Positions 1 through 11,419 of a stretch of DNA of 64,000 bases are shown piece after piece. The translations under genes were made by a program, and so were the position numbers. The notes beneath the pieces were generated by a model, which was not told the origin of the DNA, searched no databases, and was given only the letters and a program-made list of their open reading frames with translations. How positions within the stretch are numbered: position 1 is the first letter of the stretch; each line of letters starts with the position of its first letter. Origin of the DNA: Escallonia rubra (Eukaryota > Streptophyta > Magnoliopsida > Escalloniales > Escalloniaceae); contig JAVXUO010001798.1 of NCBI GenBank assembly GCA_033065855.1, positions 1 to 64,000 of the forward strand, given 5' to 3'.

Positions 1-1721
1 TTCTTAGGGGTAAAAGAAACTTGAGAGCCTCCAGAGAATTCCTAGAAAGAAACTTTGGAGATTTTGATCATCACTTTGAGGTAAGTTTAATTTTAATTTT
101 GAGATTGAGATTTGTGGTAAAAATCGCATAAATTGTTGTGGCTGATAGAATTCTAATTGAAAGTTTGGGTATCTTTACATTAGGGTTTGGATACAATTTA
201 TTTGAAGGGATCAAGATTTTGGGTTTAGTCACGATCAGAGGTAAGGGTTTATTTCTTTTGACATCAAAATTAGCGTTGGACCAGTTAATTTCATATTTGT
301 TCGGACTTATTGTCTTAGAAATTCGAATAACTGTTAAATCGATTATTCTGGTTTGATTAAAACGTTCGTCACTCAGTTTATAAAATCGATTGATGAATAG
401 CGTTGACTGCCCCTTTTGTTGGTCTCGTTTTCCGTGCCGTACAGCCGCACAAATTGAACAGCCGTTCAATTTGCAGGGATGCCCGACACGTTGATCGGTC
501 TATTTATATATGTATATATGTTCTTCTCCCTTTGTTTTTTTTTTGTTACAATTGATTCTGTTGAATGTCAGGTTGCACATCTTGGTTCGTGTGCCATGTC
601 AATTCTTTGTATCTCCTGATTGTTTTACTTCTTTATTCCCATGTTAACCCATTACCAATATCTTTTGGTCAGATGACCGTACAACCCAAAGACTAGGTTC
701 ACATATTTTATTATATCTTGATCTTGAATCCTTTACTTTAGTTTATATGGATGTTTTTGTGTTTGATCATTCTGTTAGTCATCTTCACTCAAATTCCAGC
801 AACATAAATTCTGTTGAGTCCGTTATTTTGTCCTCTTCGATTCGAGTCCAATATTAAGGTCGTTCTGAAATCATTTTAAATATATTATCCGTAAAGTGTT
901 GTAAATATCTCTGTCTTTGCACCGTATTACCGTGTATAACGTAGAAAAGACACCCACTAGTTTATATTGTTTGGATAACTAGTTGGTATCACAGTAAATT
1001 ATTGAATCTCTGTATTGTTCATTTTATGAGCCATGTCTCAGTTCATATGACTTTTATATTTCTGACTTACCCACGTGGATTGGAACGTGGGCTAGCTCTG
1101 TGGGAAGAGCTAGAGATCGCGATCTTATTTTCTGAACCTGGTTCCACGTGCCAGTGATGGCATGTGTGACCTTATTCTGAATGGCTCTCTAGTGTCAGTT
1201 TCTGTATAAGAATACATTTTGAAATTTTGTCTTTCTACGAAACACATTTTGTATTTTGACAATTCTGGTTCGTATGCGTTCTGTTAAAATTCTGTATGTC
1301 CGATCCTGTTTTCTCAGATATCTTTGTATCCCATTTTGATTGGTCCGTTGAGCGACCTTACTGGGCATTTGGTTCACCCCCCCTTATTATTTTACTTTCA
1401 GGTGATCAGTAGAGGGGATTGGATTACGGGCCTAGCAATTTGACTGAGAGCTAGCGGTTTAATCTCAGAGCTACTTTGATTAATTGTTTTTAGAAATTAT
1501 AATAAGAGGAAATATTTAGATTTCGATGTTTCATTTGGAACTCCTTGTAGGAGTAAATTCGGGATTAAATTACTATTTAGGCCTATTTGACATTTAATTG
1601 TGTAAATTGGAGATTTTCTGATTAGATGCTCTGAATAACCTGTTTTGGAGACTTTTGGAAATTTGAGGTTTTCTGACTTTATTTATTTGATATTAACGCT
1701 CCGAAAATTCGAGGCGCTACA
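1..1721 (+). repeat. Element 1 5' LTR (left end outside window)
   Basis: The sequence is near-identical to 6658-8378 and ends in GGCGCTACA, right before the primer-binding site. By comparison with the 1878-bp 3' LTR, about 157 bp lie upstream of the window. Small ORFs on both strands recur identically in the two LTRs only because the LTRs are copies; nothing suggests they code. Confidence 0.93.
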
Positions 1722-1723
1722 GT

Positions 1724-1735
1724 TGGTATCAGAGC
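1724..1735 (+). promoter_or_regulatory. Primer-binding site (tRNA-iMet)
   Basis: TGGTATCAGAGC begins two bases after the LTR terminus. This is the standard complement of the 3' end of initiator-Met tRNA used by plant Tekay elements. Confidence 0.92.
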
Positions 1736-1858
1736 TATAGGTTTAAACTCCTGTAGACTTATATGCTTAGGATCAGATAAGTTGTGAGATGGGTAGGATG
1801 GGTAGATTTAAGTTTATTGTCCTAGTCAGTATCTGATTCTAGTTTTTCTTTTGTAGTA

Positions 1859-2671
1859 ATGGCAAGCGGTCGTAATAATAGGCGAGCCAACAATCGAAAT
1901 GCGGAGCGTCAAAACGTCACAGGGAATGAGAATCCGCCAGATCTTCTGACTATCCTGGCAAATCAGCAAGCTCAGCTGACTCAGTTACTGGCGAACCAAC
2001 AAGCTCAGCTAAATCAACAGAATCAGCCGAACCCGAATCCGAATCCTAACCACGGGCAGGCTCAGACTCGTAGCTTATTAGAGCAGTTTGACAAGAAGAA
2101 TGTAGAACCTTTTGGAGGTACAGACGATCCGATTGTGGCAGAGAAATGGATTTCTCGACTTGAGAAAGTATTTAGGCCTATGGGTTGCACTGATGAGGAA
2201 AAGATAGAACTCACAGTGTATAAGCTAGACGGGGAAGCAGACCACTGGTGGAAAACTATTGAGGATAGTAAAACGGTGGAACAACGCAAAGCGATGACAT
2301 GGGATCAGTTTAAGGACTTGTTCTTCGACCGCTATTTTCCTAGGAGTGTAAAAGAACAAATGTATCGTGATTTTCTTAACTTGAGGCAGGGGGAGAACGA
2401 GAGTGTTGCTGAGTATGAGGTCAAGTTTACACGGCTGTCTCGTTATGGTAAGCAGTTGGTTGCAAACGAGAAGGATAGAGTGCAGATGTTTACTTGGGGT
2501 CTCAAGCCTAGCATTAGGCAACGCATTGTTCCGGTTCCAATAGACACGTACGTTCAGTGCGTTGACATTGCGAAGACTATCGAAGCTGAGGCTAGGGACT
2601 ATAGAGAGAAGAAGGACGCCAAGGCAGGCAAGAGATCCAGAAATATCCCAGCCACACACGGCACAAGGTGA
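1859..2671 (+). pseudogene. Element 1 gag (capsid part)
   Basis: Gag forms the virus-like particle that packages retrotransposon RNA. The ATG at 1859 is the first start after the 5' leader. The N-terminal 70 residues are rich in Asn and Gln, with a repeated NQQAQL motif. Residues about 95-230 match the retrotransposon gag domain (EKWISRLEKVF, YKLDGEADHWW, FDRYFPRSVKEQM, EYEVKFTRLSRY). The frame ends at 2671, but similarity continues in another frame from about 2640, so a small indel near 2640 separates capsid from the zinc knuckle. It belongs with 2640-6532 as one broken gag-pol. Confidence 0.9.
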
Positions 2672-3330
2672 TGAAAAGCGTAGACAGACTTCTTCCTCGA
2701 TTTCTTTTGGTCAGAGGGGCCAAGGTCAGAGACAGAGTCAGGGTCAGAGTAATTTTAGTAGGGGCTCTAGTCAGAACTTTGCTCAGAGGCCCCCATCTTC
2801 AGGTTCCGACCCTATTTGTCAGAGGTGCAATAAACGACATGGCGGCCAGAGTTGCCATTGGGATACAGGAGCATGCTTCAGGTGTGGCCAGAAGGGTCAC
2901 CATATCAGAGATTGTCCTATTCCAGCATCAGGGCAATCTGGGCCGCAGGGTTCTGTTGCAGGGAGTACAGCCTCGGGCCCAAGGCAGAGTACGAGTCAGT
3001 CAACTGGAGGGCAGAAACCTAGGACTACCGGTAGGGTGTTCAACATGACAGCTAAGGATGCATCGGGTTCGAAGGATGTGGTGGCAGGTACGATTCAGAT
3101 TAACTCAATTGATGCGCATGTATTGTTTGATTCTGGTGCCACACACTCTTTTGTTTCTCTTTCGTTTGCACGTCGCCTTAGGGTTAAACCCTAGTCTCTT
3201 GACTGTGAGTTGTCTGTGGGTACTCCTGTTGGGGATTCTGTGGTAGTTAAGTCAGTATTGAGGAATTGTAAGATCCACATTTGTGATAGGGACCTTCCTG
3301 GGGATCTAGTTCTTTTAAATATCCATGATT
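2640..3330 (+). pseudogene. Element 1 gag zinc knuckle and aspartic protease
   Basis: This continues gag-pol in a second frame. A CCHC zinc knuckle (CFRCGQKGHHIRDCP, 2874-2918) should bind element RNA in the particle. A Ser/Gln-rich linker follows, then the protease, which matures Gag-Pol, with active site LFDSGATHSF near 3123-3152. A TAG at 3192-3194 interrupts the protease just after RLRVKP, where relatives read through. A second break near 3331 shifts into the frame of the next segment. The catalytic Asp is intact but no complete protease can be made. Confidence 0.88.
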
Positions 3331-5361
3331 TTGGGTATGGATTGGTTGGCATCCTATCATGCTTTAGTTGATTGCTTTGAGAAACGAGTCCGTTTCTGTC
3401 TATCTGATTCGTCTGAGTTTGAGTTTCGAGGTTCAAAGCCTAGCGGGTTGTCTATTATCTCAGCTATTTTGGCTCGTCGTATGCTTCGTAAGGGTTGTGA
3501 GGGTTACATTGCACACATCCTTGATATTAATCATGGAGGTGTTGAGCTATCAGACATACCGGTAGTATGCGACTTTCCTGAGGTGTTTCTCGAGGAGTTG
3601 CCGGGAAAACCCATTGATCGTGAGGTTGAATTCACGATTGATTTGGTGCCTGGTGCGGCACCTATTTCCAAGGCTCCGTATCGAATGGCGCCTACAGAAA
3701 TGAAGGAGTTAAAGGAACAGCTTCAAGAGCTACTTAATAGGGGGTTTATACGCCCTAGTGTATCACCTTGGGGTGCCCCTGTCTTGTTCGTCAAGAAGAA
3801 GGATGGCACATTGAGACTTTGCATTGACTATCGTGAGTTGAATAAGATCACCATACGTAACAAATACCCGTTGCCGCGTATAGATGATTTATTTGACCAA
3901 CTTCAGAGAGCAAGGTTTTTCTCAAAAATAGATCTACGTTCTGGATACCATCAGCTAAAAGTTAGGGCAGAGGATGTGCCAAAGACCGCATTTAGGACTC
4001 GTTACGGTCATTACGAGTTCTTAGTGATGCCTTTCGGGTTGACTAATGCTCCTGCTGCTTTTATGGATATGATGAATCGTGTGTTTAGGCAGTATTTGGA
4101 TAAGTTTGTTATTATTTTCATTGATGACATTTTGGTATACTCTAAGTCAGAGGAGGAGCATAGTGAGCACCTGAAAATTATCTTACAGACTTTGAAGGAC
4201 AACCAGTTGTATGCAAAATTAAAGAAATGCGAGTTTTGGCTTGAGCAAGTTACATTTTTGGGACATGTGGTGTCTAAGGATGGAATAGCTGTTGACCCCT
4301 CTAAGATTGCTGCGGTGACTGATTGGCAGAGGCCTAGCACTGTTACTGAAGTAAGAAGCTTTTTGGGATTGGCAGGTTACTACCGTCGATTTGTAGAAGG
4401 TTTTTCGAGAATAGCAATGCCTTTGACTCAGTTGACTAAGAAGAACACCCGATTTGTTTGGAGTGAGGAGTGTGAAGCTAGTTTTCAAGAACTGAAGAAG
4501 AGGTTGGTGTCTGCACCTGTATTAACCTTACCATCTGGTTCTGGAGGTTTTGTGATATATAGTGATGCCTCCAAGAGAGGTTTAGGTTGTGTTTTAATGC
4601 AGCATGGTAAGGTGATTGCCTATGCTTCTAGACAGCTTAAGCCTTACGAGCAGAACTACCCCACCCATGATCTTGAGTTAGCAGCTGTGATATTTGCTTT
4701 GAAGATATGGAGGCACTACTTGTATGGTGAGACCTGTGAGATATATACTAACCATAAAAGTCTTAAGTATATTTTCACCCAGAAGGAGCTGAACATGAGA
4801 CAGAGGCGTTGGTTGGAGCTTTTGAAAGACTATGACTGCACGATTCACTATCACCCGGGTAAGGCGAATGTCGTGGCCGACGCACTCAGCAGGAAGAGCA
4901 CAGGAAACCTAGCAGCACTTATCACCTGTCAACCCCAATTATTAGAAGACATGAAAAACCTGGATCTGGAGATCAGATGGCAAGATGGTGGAGAGTACTT
5001 GGCTGCATTACAGGTTCAACCTACCTTGATTAATAGGATCAAGGAAGCTCAAGATGGAGATTCTGGTATAGTTCGCATTATCGAGAACATTAACAATGGA
5101 AAACAGTCTGAGTTCAGAGTTGATGAGCACGGTGTAATTTGGTTCCATAAGAGACTTTGTGTACCGACAGATATGTCCTTGAGGAGGGAATTATTGTCAG
5201 AGGCTCATAACTCTAGTTTCTCTATCCACCCAGGAGGAACAAAGATGTATCATGACCTTAAGGAACATTTTTGGTGGAGCGGCATGAAGTCGGATATAGC
5301 AGAATTTGTCTCTCATTGCTTGGTCTGTCAAAGAGTGAAGACAGAGCATCAGAAAGCCTAG
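3325..5361 (+). pseudogene. Element 1 reverse transcriptase, RNase H, integrase N-terminus
   Basis: This 678-residue open segment copies element RNA into DNA and starts integration. It opens with [12 protein letters not shown], the protease C-terminal motif. RT follows, with [19 protein letters not shown] and the active site FIDDILVYS at about residue 264. RNase H has [11 protein letters not shown] at about residue 412 and [13 protein letters not shown], but the usual YTDHKSL is YTNHKSL, which removes a catalytic Asp. The integrase zinc-binding H-H-C-C motif (HNSSFSIH to CLVC) spans about residues 628-668. The frame ends at 5361 because of a +1 shift at the AAA of CAGAAAGCC; integrase continues in the next frame. 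Confidence 0.93.
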
Positions 5362-6532
5362 CGGACCACTTCAGCCACTTGAGATTCCGCAGTGGAAGTG
5401 GGAGCATGTAACAACTGATTTTGTGGTAGGCTTACCGAGAACAGTCAAGGGTTTTGACACTATTTGGGTTATTGTTGATAGGTTGACAAAGTCTGCACAT
5501 TTCCTTCCAATCCGAGCTACAACACCATTATCTGAGCTAGTGAAAATATATATTGATGAGATAGTGAGATTGCATGGAGTACCATTATCAATAGTGTTAG
5601 ATCGAGATCCACATTTTACTTCAAAATTCTGGAGGAGCTTCCAGAATTCCATGGGTACCGATCTCTATTTTAGCACCGCTTACCACCCACAGACAGATGG
5701 GCAGTCTGAACGTACTATTCAGACACTAGAGGACATGTTGAGAGCTTGCACACTAGATCTCGGTGGTAGCTGGTATAGCCATTTACCTTTAGTTGAATTT
5801 GCCTACAATAACAGCTATCAGGCAAGTATTAAGATGGCACCGTTTGAGGCATTGTATGGACGAAGGTGCAGGACTCCACTATGCTGGGATGAGGTAGGAG
5901 AAAGACGATTATTGGGACCAGAGTTGGTACTGTTGACTACTCAAAAAGTTGATTTGATTCGGGAACGTCTCAAAGCAACTCAGGACAGACAGCGTAGTTA
6001 TACATCTCATCGTCGTCGCGAACTTGAATTTGAGGTGGGCGATCACGTGTTTTTGAGAGTTTCACCTTGGAAGGGGGTGATGCGTTTCGGTAAGAAGGGC
6101 AAGCTTAGCCCTAGATTTGTTGGGCCATTCGAGATTTTGGAGAGGATTGGTCCCGTGGCTTACAGAGTTGCACTGCCGCCAGAGCTTTCACACATTCATA
6201 ATGTTTTCCATGTTTCGAATATAAGGAAGTACGTTTATGATCCGACGCACATTGTGCCGTATGAGCCTTTATCAGTACAGGAGGACCTTTCCTACGAAGA
6301 ACAACCAGTTGAGGTTCTTGACCGTCGTGATCAGGTGTTAAGGACGAAAGTCATTCCCTTAGTTAAGATACTATGGCGAAACCACGAAATTGAGGAGGCT
6401 ACTTGGGAATCTGAAGAATATATGCGGCGTACTTATCCGCACCTTTTTGTGCCTCAGGTACATTTTGATTCCGAGGACGGAATTCTTATTTTGGGGGGGA
6501 TGATGTTAGACCCCTCATATTTAAATGCTTAA
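5355..6532 (+). pseudogene. Element 1 integrase catalytic core and chromodomain
   Basis: Integrase inserts the element cDNA into the chromosome. The D,D,E core is visible: Asp in TTDFVVGLP (about 5413-5436), Asp in LDRDPHFTSKFW (about 5598), and Glu in PQTDGQSERT (about 5690-5718). The GPFEIL and HNVFHVSNIRKY motifs follow. A chromodomain-like segment (about 6310-6440; VIPLVKILWRNH, EEATWESEE, YPHLF) would bind modified histone H3 and target heterochromatin in Tekay/Del elements. The domain looks complete; only its link to the upstream frame is broken at 5353-5357. The frame ends 32 bases inside the 3' LTR. Confidence 0.92.
6491..6500 (+). promoter_or_regulatory. Polypurine tract of element 1
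   Basis: TTGGGGGGGA directly precedes the 3' LTR start TGATGTTAG. It is the expected plus-strand priming site and fixes the LTR boundary. Confidence 0.85.
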
Positions 6533-8378
6533 AAAAAAGAGGAAAAGAAAAGAAAAATTAATTAGATAATATGGGGACATGATGGATATTTTAGAATTAT
6601 AATTATGTTAGGAATATAAGTATTTATATTTCTTTAGGTATTTGATGATTACAATATATTCTTAGGGGTAGAAGAAACTTCAAAGCCTCCAGAGAATTCC
6701 TAGAAAGAAACTTTGGAGATTTTGATCATCACTTTGAGGTAAGTTTAATTTTAATTTTGAGATTGAGATTTGTGGTAAAAATCGCATAAATTGTTGTGGC
6801 TGATAGAATTCTAATTGAAAGTTTGGGTATCTTTACATTAGGGTTTGGATACAATTTATTTGAAGGGATCAAGATTTTGGGTTTAGTCACGATCAGAGGT
6901 AAGGGTTTATTTCTTTTGACATCAAAATTAGCGTTGGACCAGTTAATTTCATATTTGTTCGGACTTATTGTCTTAGAAATTCGAATAACTGTTAAATCGA
7001 TTATTCTGGTTTGATTAAAACGTTCGTCACTCAGTTTATAAAATCGATTGATGAATAGCGTTGACTGCCCCTTTTGTTGGTCTCGTTTTCCGTGCCGTAC
7101 AGCCGCACAAATTGAACAGCCGTTCAATTTGCAGGGATGCCGACACGTTGATCGGTCTATTTATATATGTATATATGTTCTTCTCCCTTTGTTTTTTTTT
7201 TGTTACAATTGATTCTGTTGAATGTCAGGTTGCACATCTTGGTTCGTGTGCCATGTCAATTCTTTGTATCTCCTGATTGTTTTACTTCTTTATTCCCATG
7301 TTAACCCATTACCAATATCTTTTGGTCAGATGACCGTACAACCCAAAGACTAGGTTCACATATTTTATTATATCTTGATCTTGAATCCTTTACTTTAGTT
7401 TATATGGATGTTTTTGTGTTTGATCATTCTGTTAGTCATCTTCACTCAAATTCCAGCAACATAAATTCTGTTGAGTCCGTTATTTTGTCCTCTTCGATTC
7501 GAGTCCAATATTAAGGTAGTTCTGAAATCATTTTAAATATATTATCCATAAAGTGTTGTAAATATCTCTGTCTTTGCACCGTATTACCGTGTATAACGTA
7601 GAAAAGACACCCACTAGTTTATATTGTTTGGATAACTAGTTGGTATCACAGTAAATTATTGAATCTCTGTATTGTTCATTTTATGAGCCATGTCACAGTT
7701 CATGTGACTTTTATATTTCTGACTTACCCACGTGGATTGGAACGTGGGCTAGCTCTGTGGGAAGAGCTAGAGATCGCGATCTTATTTTCTGAACCTGGTT
7801 CCACGTGCCAGTGATGGCATGTGTGACCTTATTCTGAATGGCTCTCTAGTGTCAGTTTCTGTATAAGAATACATTTTGAAATTTTGTCTTTCTACGAAAC
7901 ACATTTTGTATTTTGACAATTCTGGTTCGTATGCGTTCTGTTAAAATTCTGTATGTCCGATCCTGTTTTCTCAGATATCTTTGTATCCCATTTTGATTGG
8001 TCCGTTGAGCGACCTTACTGGGCATTTGGTTCACCCCCCCTTATTATTTTACTTTCAGGTGATCAGTAGAGGGGATTGGATTACGGGCCTAGCAATTTGA
8101 CTGAGAGCTAGCGGTTTAATCTCAGAGCTACTTTGATTAATTGTTTTTAGAAATTATAATAAGAGGAAATATTTAGATTTCGATGTTTCATTTGGAACTC
8201 CTTGTAGGAGTAAATTCGGGATTAAATTACTATTTAGGCCTATTTGACATTTAATTGTGTAAATTGGAGATTTTCTGATTAGATGCTCTGAATAACCTGT
8301 TTTGGAGACTTTTGGAAATTTGAGGTTTTCTGACTTTATTTATTTGATATTAACGATCCGAAAATTCGGGGCGCTACA
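6501..8378 (+). repeat. Element 1 3' LTR, complete (1878 bp)
   Basis: It starts TGATGTTAG after the polypurine tract and ends GGCGCTACA, with TG...CA termini. It is near-identical to 1-1721. The following sequence belongs to the LTR of element 2. Confidence 0.93.
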
Positions 8379-11300
8379 ATCAGTCATAGACTTATACCCA
8401 AAAATGACCTAAGACAATCCTAGATAGACACCAAAACAATCACTAACAATCATTCTAGTTTCGAAACGAACATTTTAACAATCATAATCAAATACCAACA
8501 CAACCATTTGAAGATCATTTTAAAGCCATCAATTTAAAATGCAATGATAATTTCTCCAAAGGGTTTCAATAGAAATATAGATACTTCAATGGAAATAGGG
8601 GAAGGGGTTTTGGACAATTTTTTTTTTTTTTATCAGAGTATGGGGAAGAGTTTCAACTCAATCCCCTCAATTCAGATACCAAGACATTCATTTGAACATT
8701 AATCACAAAATAGGGAAGAGTTTTACTCGATCCCCTTCAATCAGATAACCAGACATTCACTTGAACATTACTCTCAAACAATCATTAAGATACAATGTAA
8801 ACAAATCAGAGATGTTGATCCCGGGCCGAAGCAATGCCGTTCAGGCAATGCACAGATGTACACATGCATGATGTACCAGAATACTAGTCTCACTCGGTAC
8901 TAGCATGTGTTCCACGTAGGATTCAGACTAGCCTTATAACGCCTCCCCACAAAATAAATTCCAAGGATCTACACAGACACAACAGTCACAGAATCAGCAA
9001 GACATTCACTGCTTAACATGCAATAGAATGAGCACCAAGCTGTATACAAATAATCGAAATAATTAAGATTTCAATAACAATCCAACATATTGATATAATT
9101 CATGACTCAGAATTCCAGAATAACCACAACGAATAGCAAGAACAATCACGACAATTATCGAATTTAAGCAAAAATTTTGAAGAATGAATAGAAACAATGA
9201 TCGATTTGGCTCAGCACGTGATACAAGGTGAGCGTCGATAAGATTTCTAAATGACCGTTCCAGGTTCAATATTAGGGTTCGCTTGGTAATAACATTTTGA
9301 TATCAAATGCATATCTCAGTGCTTGACAATAGCTATAAGAAAATCGAAAGCATACTTACGAACACCAGTTATCGAAATTAGGGTTCGAATAAAAATCCTT
9401 ACCCAGGATCCAGATAGAAACCCTTATTTGGATCCGAAGCTACGTTATCTAACCGGAAAGTCTTTAACTTTACCCTAAACAAAACAATCAACTGATTAGA
9501 ATACAGTCTACACTACGATATTATAAATTAATGCGGACTCATGCATACACCCAAAACGGCCCCCTCACCGAATATATAAAATTACCAAATGCCTTTGGGG
9601 TGTAAAATTACGGAAAAACACCCCTCGCACCCTTAAATCACCAAAACAACATTCCTGTAAGTAAAATCACTCAAATAACCTTCATGTGTGTGAATTTACC
9701 CAAAAATATCCTTCTTAGGTAAGATTACCAAATACCCCATCGGGGTGGCAAATTACCAAAATACCTACTCTCATCTTGAATCATAATAGCAGCCTTTCTG
9801 CAAGTAAAATTACTAATATATCCTTACCGTATGTGACTTTATGCAAAAATATCTTATACATGTAAAATTATCAAAATACCCCCAGGGGTTCCTGGCACTG
9901 GAAGAATCTAAAAAGCACCTTAAAACAATATTTTTATCATCCTAAAGTCATTTTTGGGGAAAAAAAAATTTGGCTCTAAAATTCCGAACTAGTGTGTAGA
10001 CCGAGCACTCAGAAGCCGATTCGCTAAAAATATCCATCAGGCTCAGAATGGCATGAAATTTTAGAATGAGAAACATATCAATGAAATAAGGTTTCCTTAA
10101 AATTTTCAGATTAAAATACCTTGGTTTGGTTTGCTAATTTAATTGAGAATTTTTTTTAATCGATACCCTAATTTAACATCTTTCGATTAGCAGAAAAATC
10201 TTAAAAACATCCAGGTTATAGGTCTCGTAAAAATAATAGGGGTTACTGTTTTGCGCTTTGTCCAAATAAATTTCTAAACAGGTTTTAAAAATTCAGAAAG
10301 TCACTGCGGGAATAAAATGATCTTTAGTGACACTTTTGAGTTCCCAAAACTTAAACCCAGCTTCACTACTGTTCATCATCCTTGTCCTTCGCAGCTCACT
10401 TTTCCCAGATAATCACCCACAAACCCACTTCAGTAACACACTTTTCCCCTTCCCTTTACCCACAAACACATATACACACTTACACTAATACACCAATAAA
10501 ACACACCCATACGCACCTTATATACAAATAATTACACACAACCCAAACCCAAAACACACATATATACAGCATATACACATTCTCCTTGAAGATACACACA
10601 TATACACACAATAAATTCACAATAAACATTCCCTAAAGAAGAAGAGAATTACCCTTAGGATTATCTTTTTTCTTATTCTCCTCTTTCTTTTCTCTTCCTC
10701 TTCTTCTCTTGCTTTCCCCTCTACCCAGCTTCTTTTCTATTTTTGTTTCTCTTCTTCTACTGCTTCATGTTCTTTCCTTTTTTTTTTTCCCGAACGCCCT
10801 TTCTTCTTCTCGTCTCCTCTGTTTCTCTTTCTGTTCGTCTTTCTTTCTTTTTCTGTTCTTCCGAATTTCTCCTCTCTTTTTTTATTTTCTTTTCCTTTTT
10901 TTTTGGGTTGTCTTTTCTTTTGTTTTCATTTAACTTCCCATCAATTTAAAATAACACCAGATTAGTCACCAACAATTGAAGTAGGAGGTGGCATCCCTAG
11001 GATCAATTTCTCTAAAATCTTGACACATTAGGAAATAATTTTCAAATTTTCACATTAGCCCCCAAAGTTGTCCAAAATTATAATCTGACCACATAAGTTT
11101 TCAAAATTATATTTTTTACCCTAAAAACTTTTCTAATCTTTATTAATTTAACACTAACCTTAGATTTCACCAAAATATATATACATACCACTCATTTCAT
11201 TATTTTTCATCTAAGAACAATAATTTACAGTTTAGGCCCCCAAAGTTTTCCATATTTACAAATGCCCCCAAAACTTTACCAAACTATATTTTAACCCCGA

Positions 11301-11419
11301 AAATATTTTAACATTTCATTTCCACTAATCTCCGAGTATTGCTAAAAATTATCGTGCATTTATTTTTTTAGGCATTCGATAGTTATTTTAAACCGCTCCA
11401 AAAAGTGTGGGATATTACG
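8379..11419 (-). repeat. Element 2 3' LTR, truncated by element 1
   Basis: It aligns along its length with 15660-17837 plus 22409-23141. Shared landmarks include GATCCCGGGCCGAAGCAATG, the microsatellite-like CACA-rich block and the terminal GGGATATTAC. The outer terminus reads CG where the other LTR has TG (minus strand), so that end has decayed. The remaining LTR 3' end lies left of the window, beyond element 1. Confidence 0.85.
10640..10930. repeat. Pyrimidine-rich tract (TTC/TTTC)
   Basis: About 290 bp are almost pure T and C, with the same type of tract in the partner LTR at 22465-22640 but shorter. ORFs of Phe, Ser and Leu read across it are composition artefacts. Confidence 0.8.

Larger units (their letters stand above)
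1..8378 (+). mobile_element. Element 1: young Ty3/gypsy chromovirus, Del/Tekay type
   Basis: This is a nearly complete LTR retrotransposon; only about 157 bp of the 5' LTR are missing, cut by the window edge. Order: 5' LTR, PBS, gag, protease, RT, RNase H, integrase with C-terminal chromodomain, PPT, 3' LTR. The two LTRs align at a constant offset of 6657-6658 bp and differ, by eye, at about ten substitutions and one indel over 1.72 kb, so the insertion is recent. The chromodomain-like C terminus and the iMet-type PBS place it in the Del/Tekay chromovirus lineage. It lies in the 3' LTR of element 2: the sequence right after 8378 aligns with about 15660 onward in element 2's other LTR. The gag-pol frame is broken in at least four places, so this copy is not autonomous. 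The 5-bp TSD cannot be tested because the left flank is outside the window. Confidence 0.93.

Noticed and set aside
71..469. 132-codon minus-strand ORF, repeated identically at 6729-7127
   Set aside because: It lies in the LTRs of element 1, antisense to the element, and is conserved only because the two LTRs are copies.
2062..2659. Minus-strand ORFs of 75 and 144 codons
   Set aside because: Shadows of the gag gene on the opposite strand.
10709..10949. Phe/Ser/Leu-rich plus-strand ORFs that look like membrane proteins
   Set aside because: They are translations of a pyrimidine tract in an LTR.
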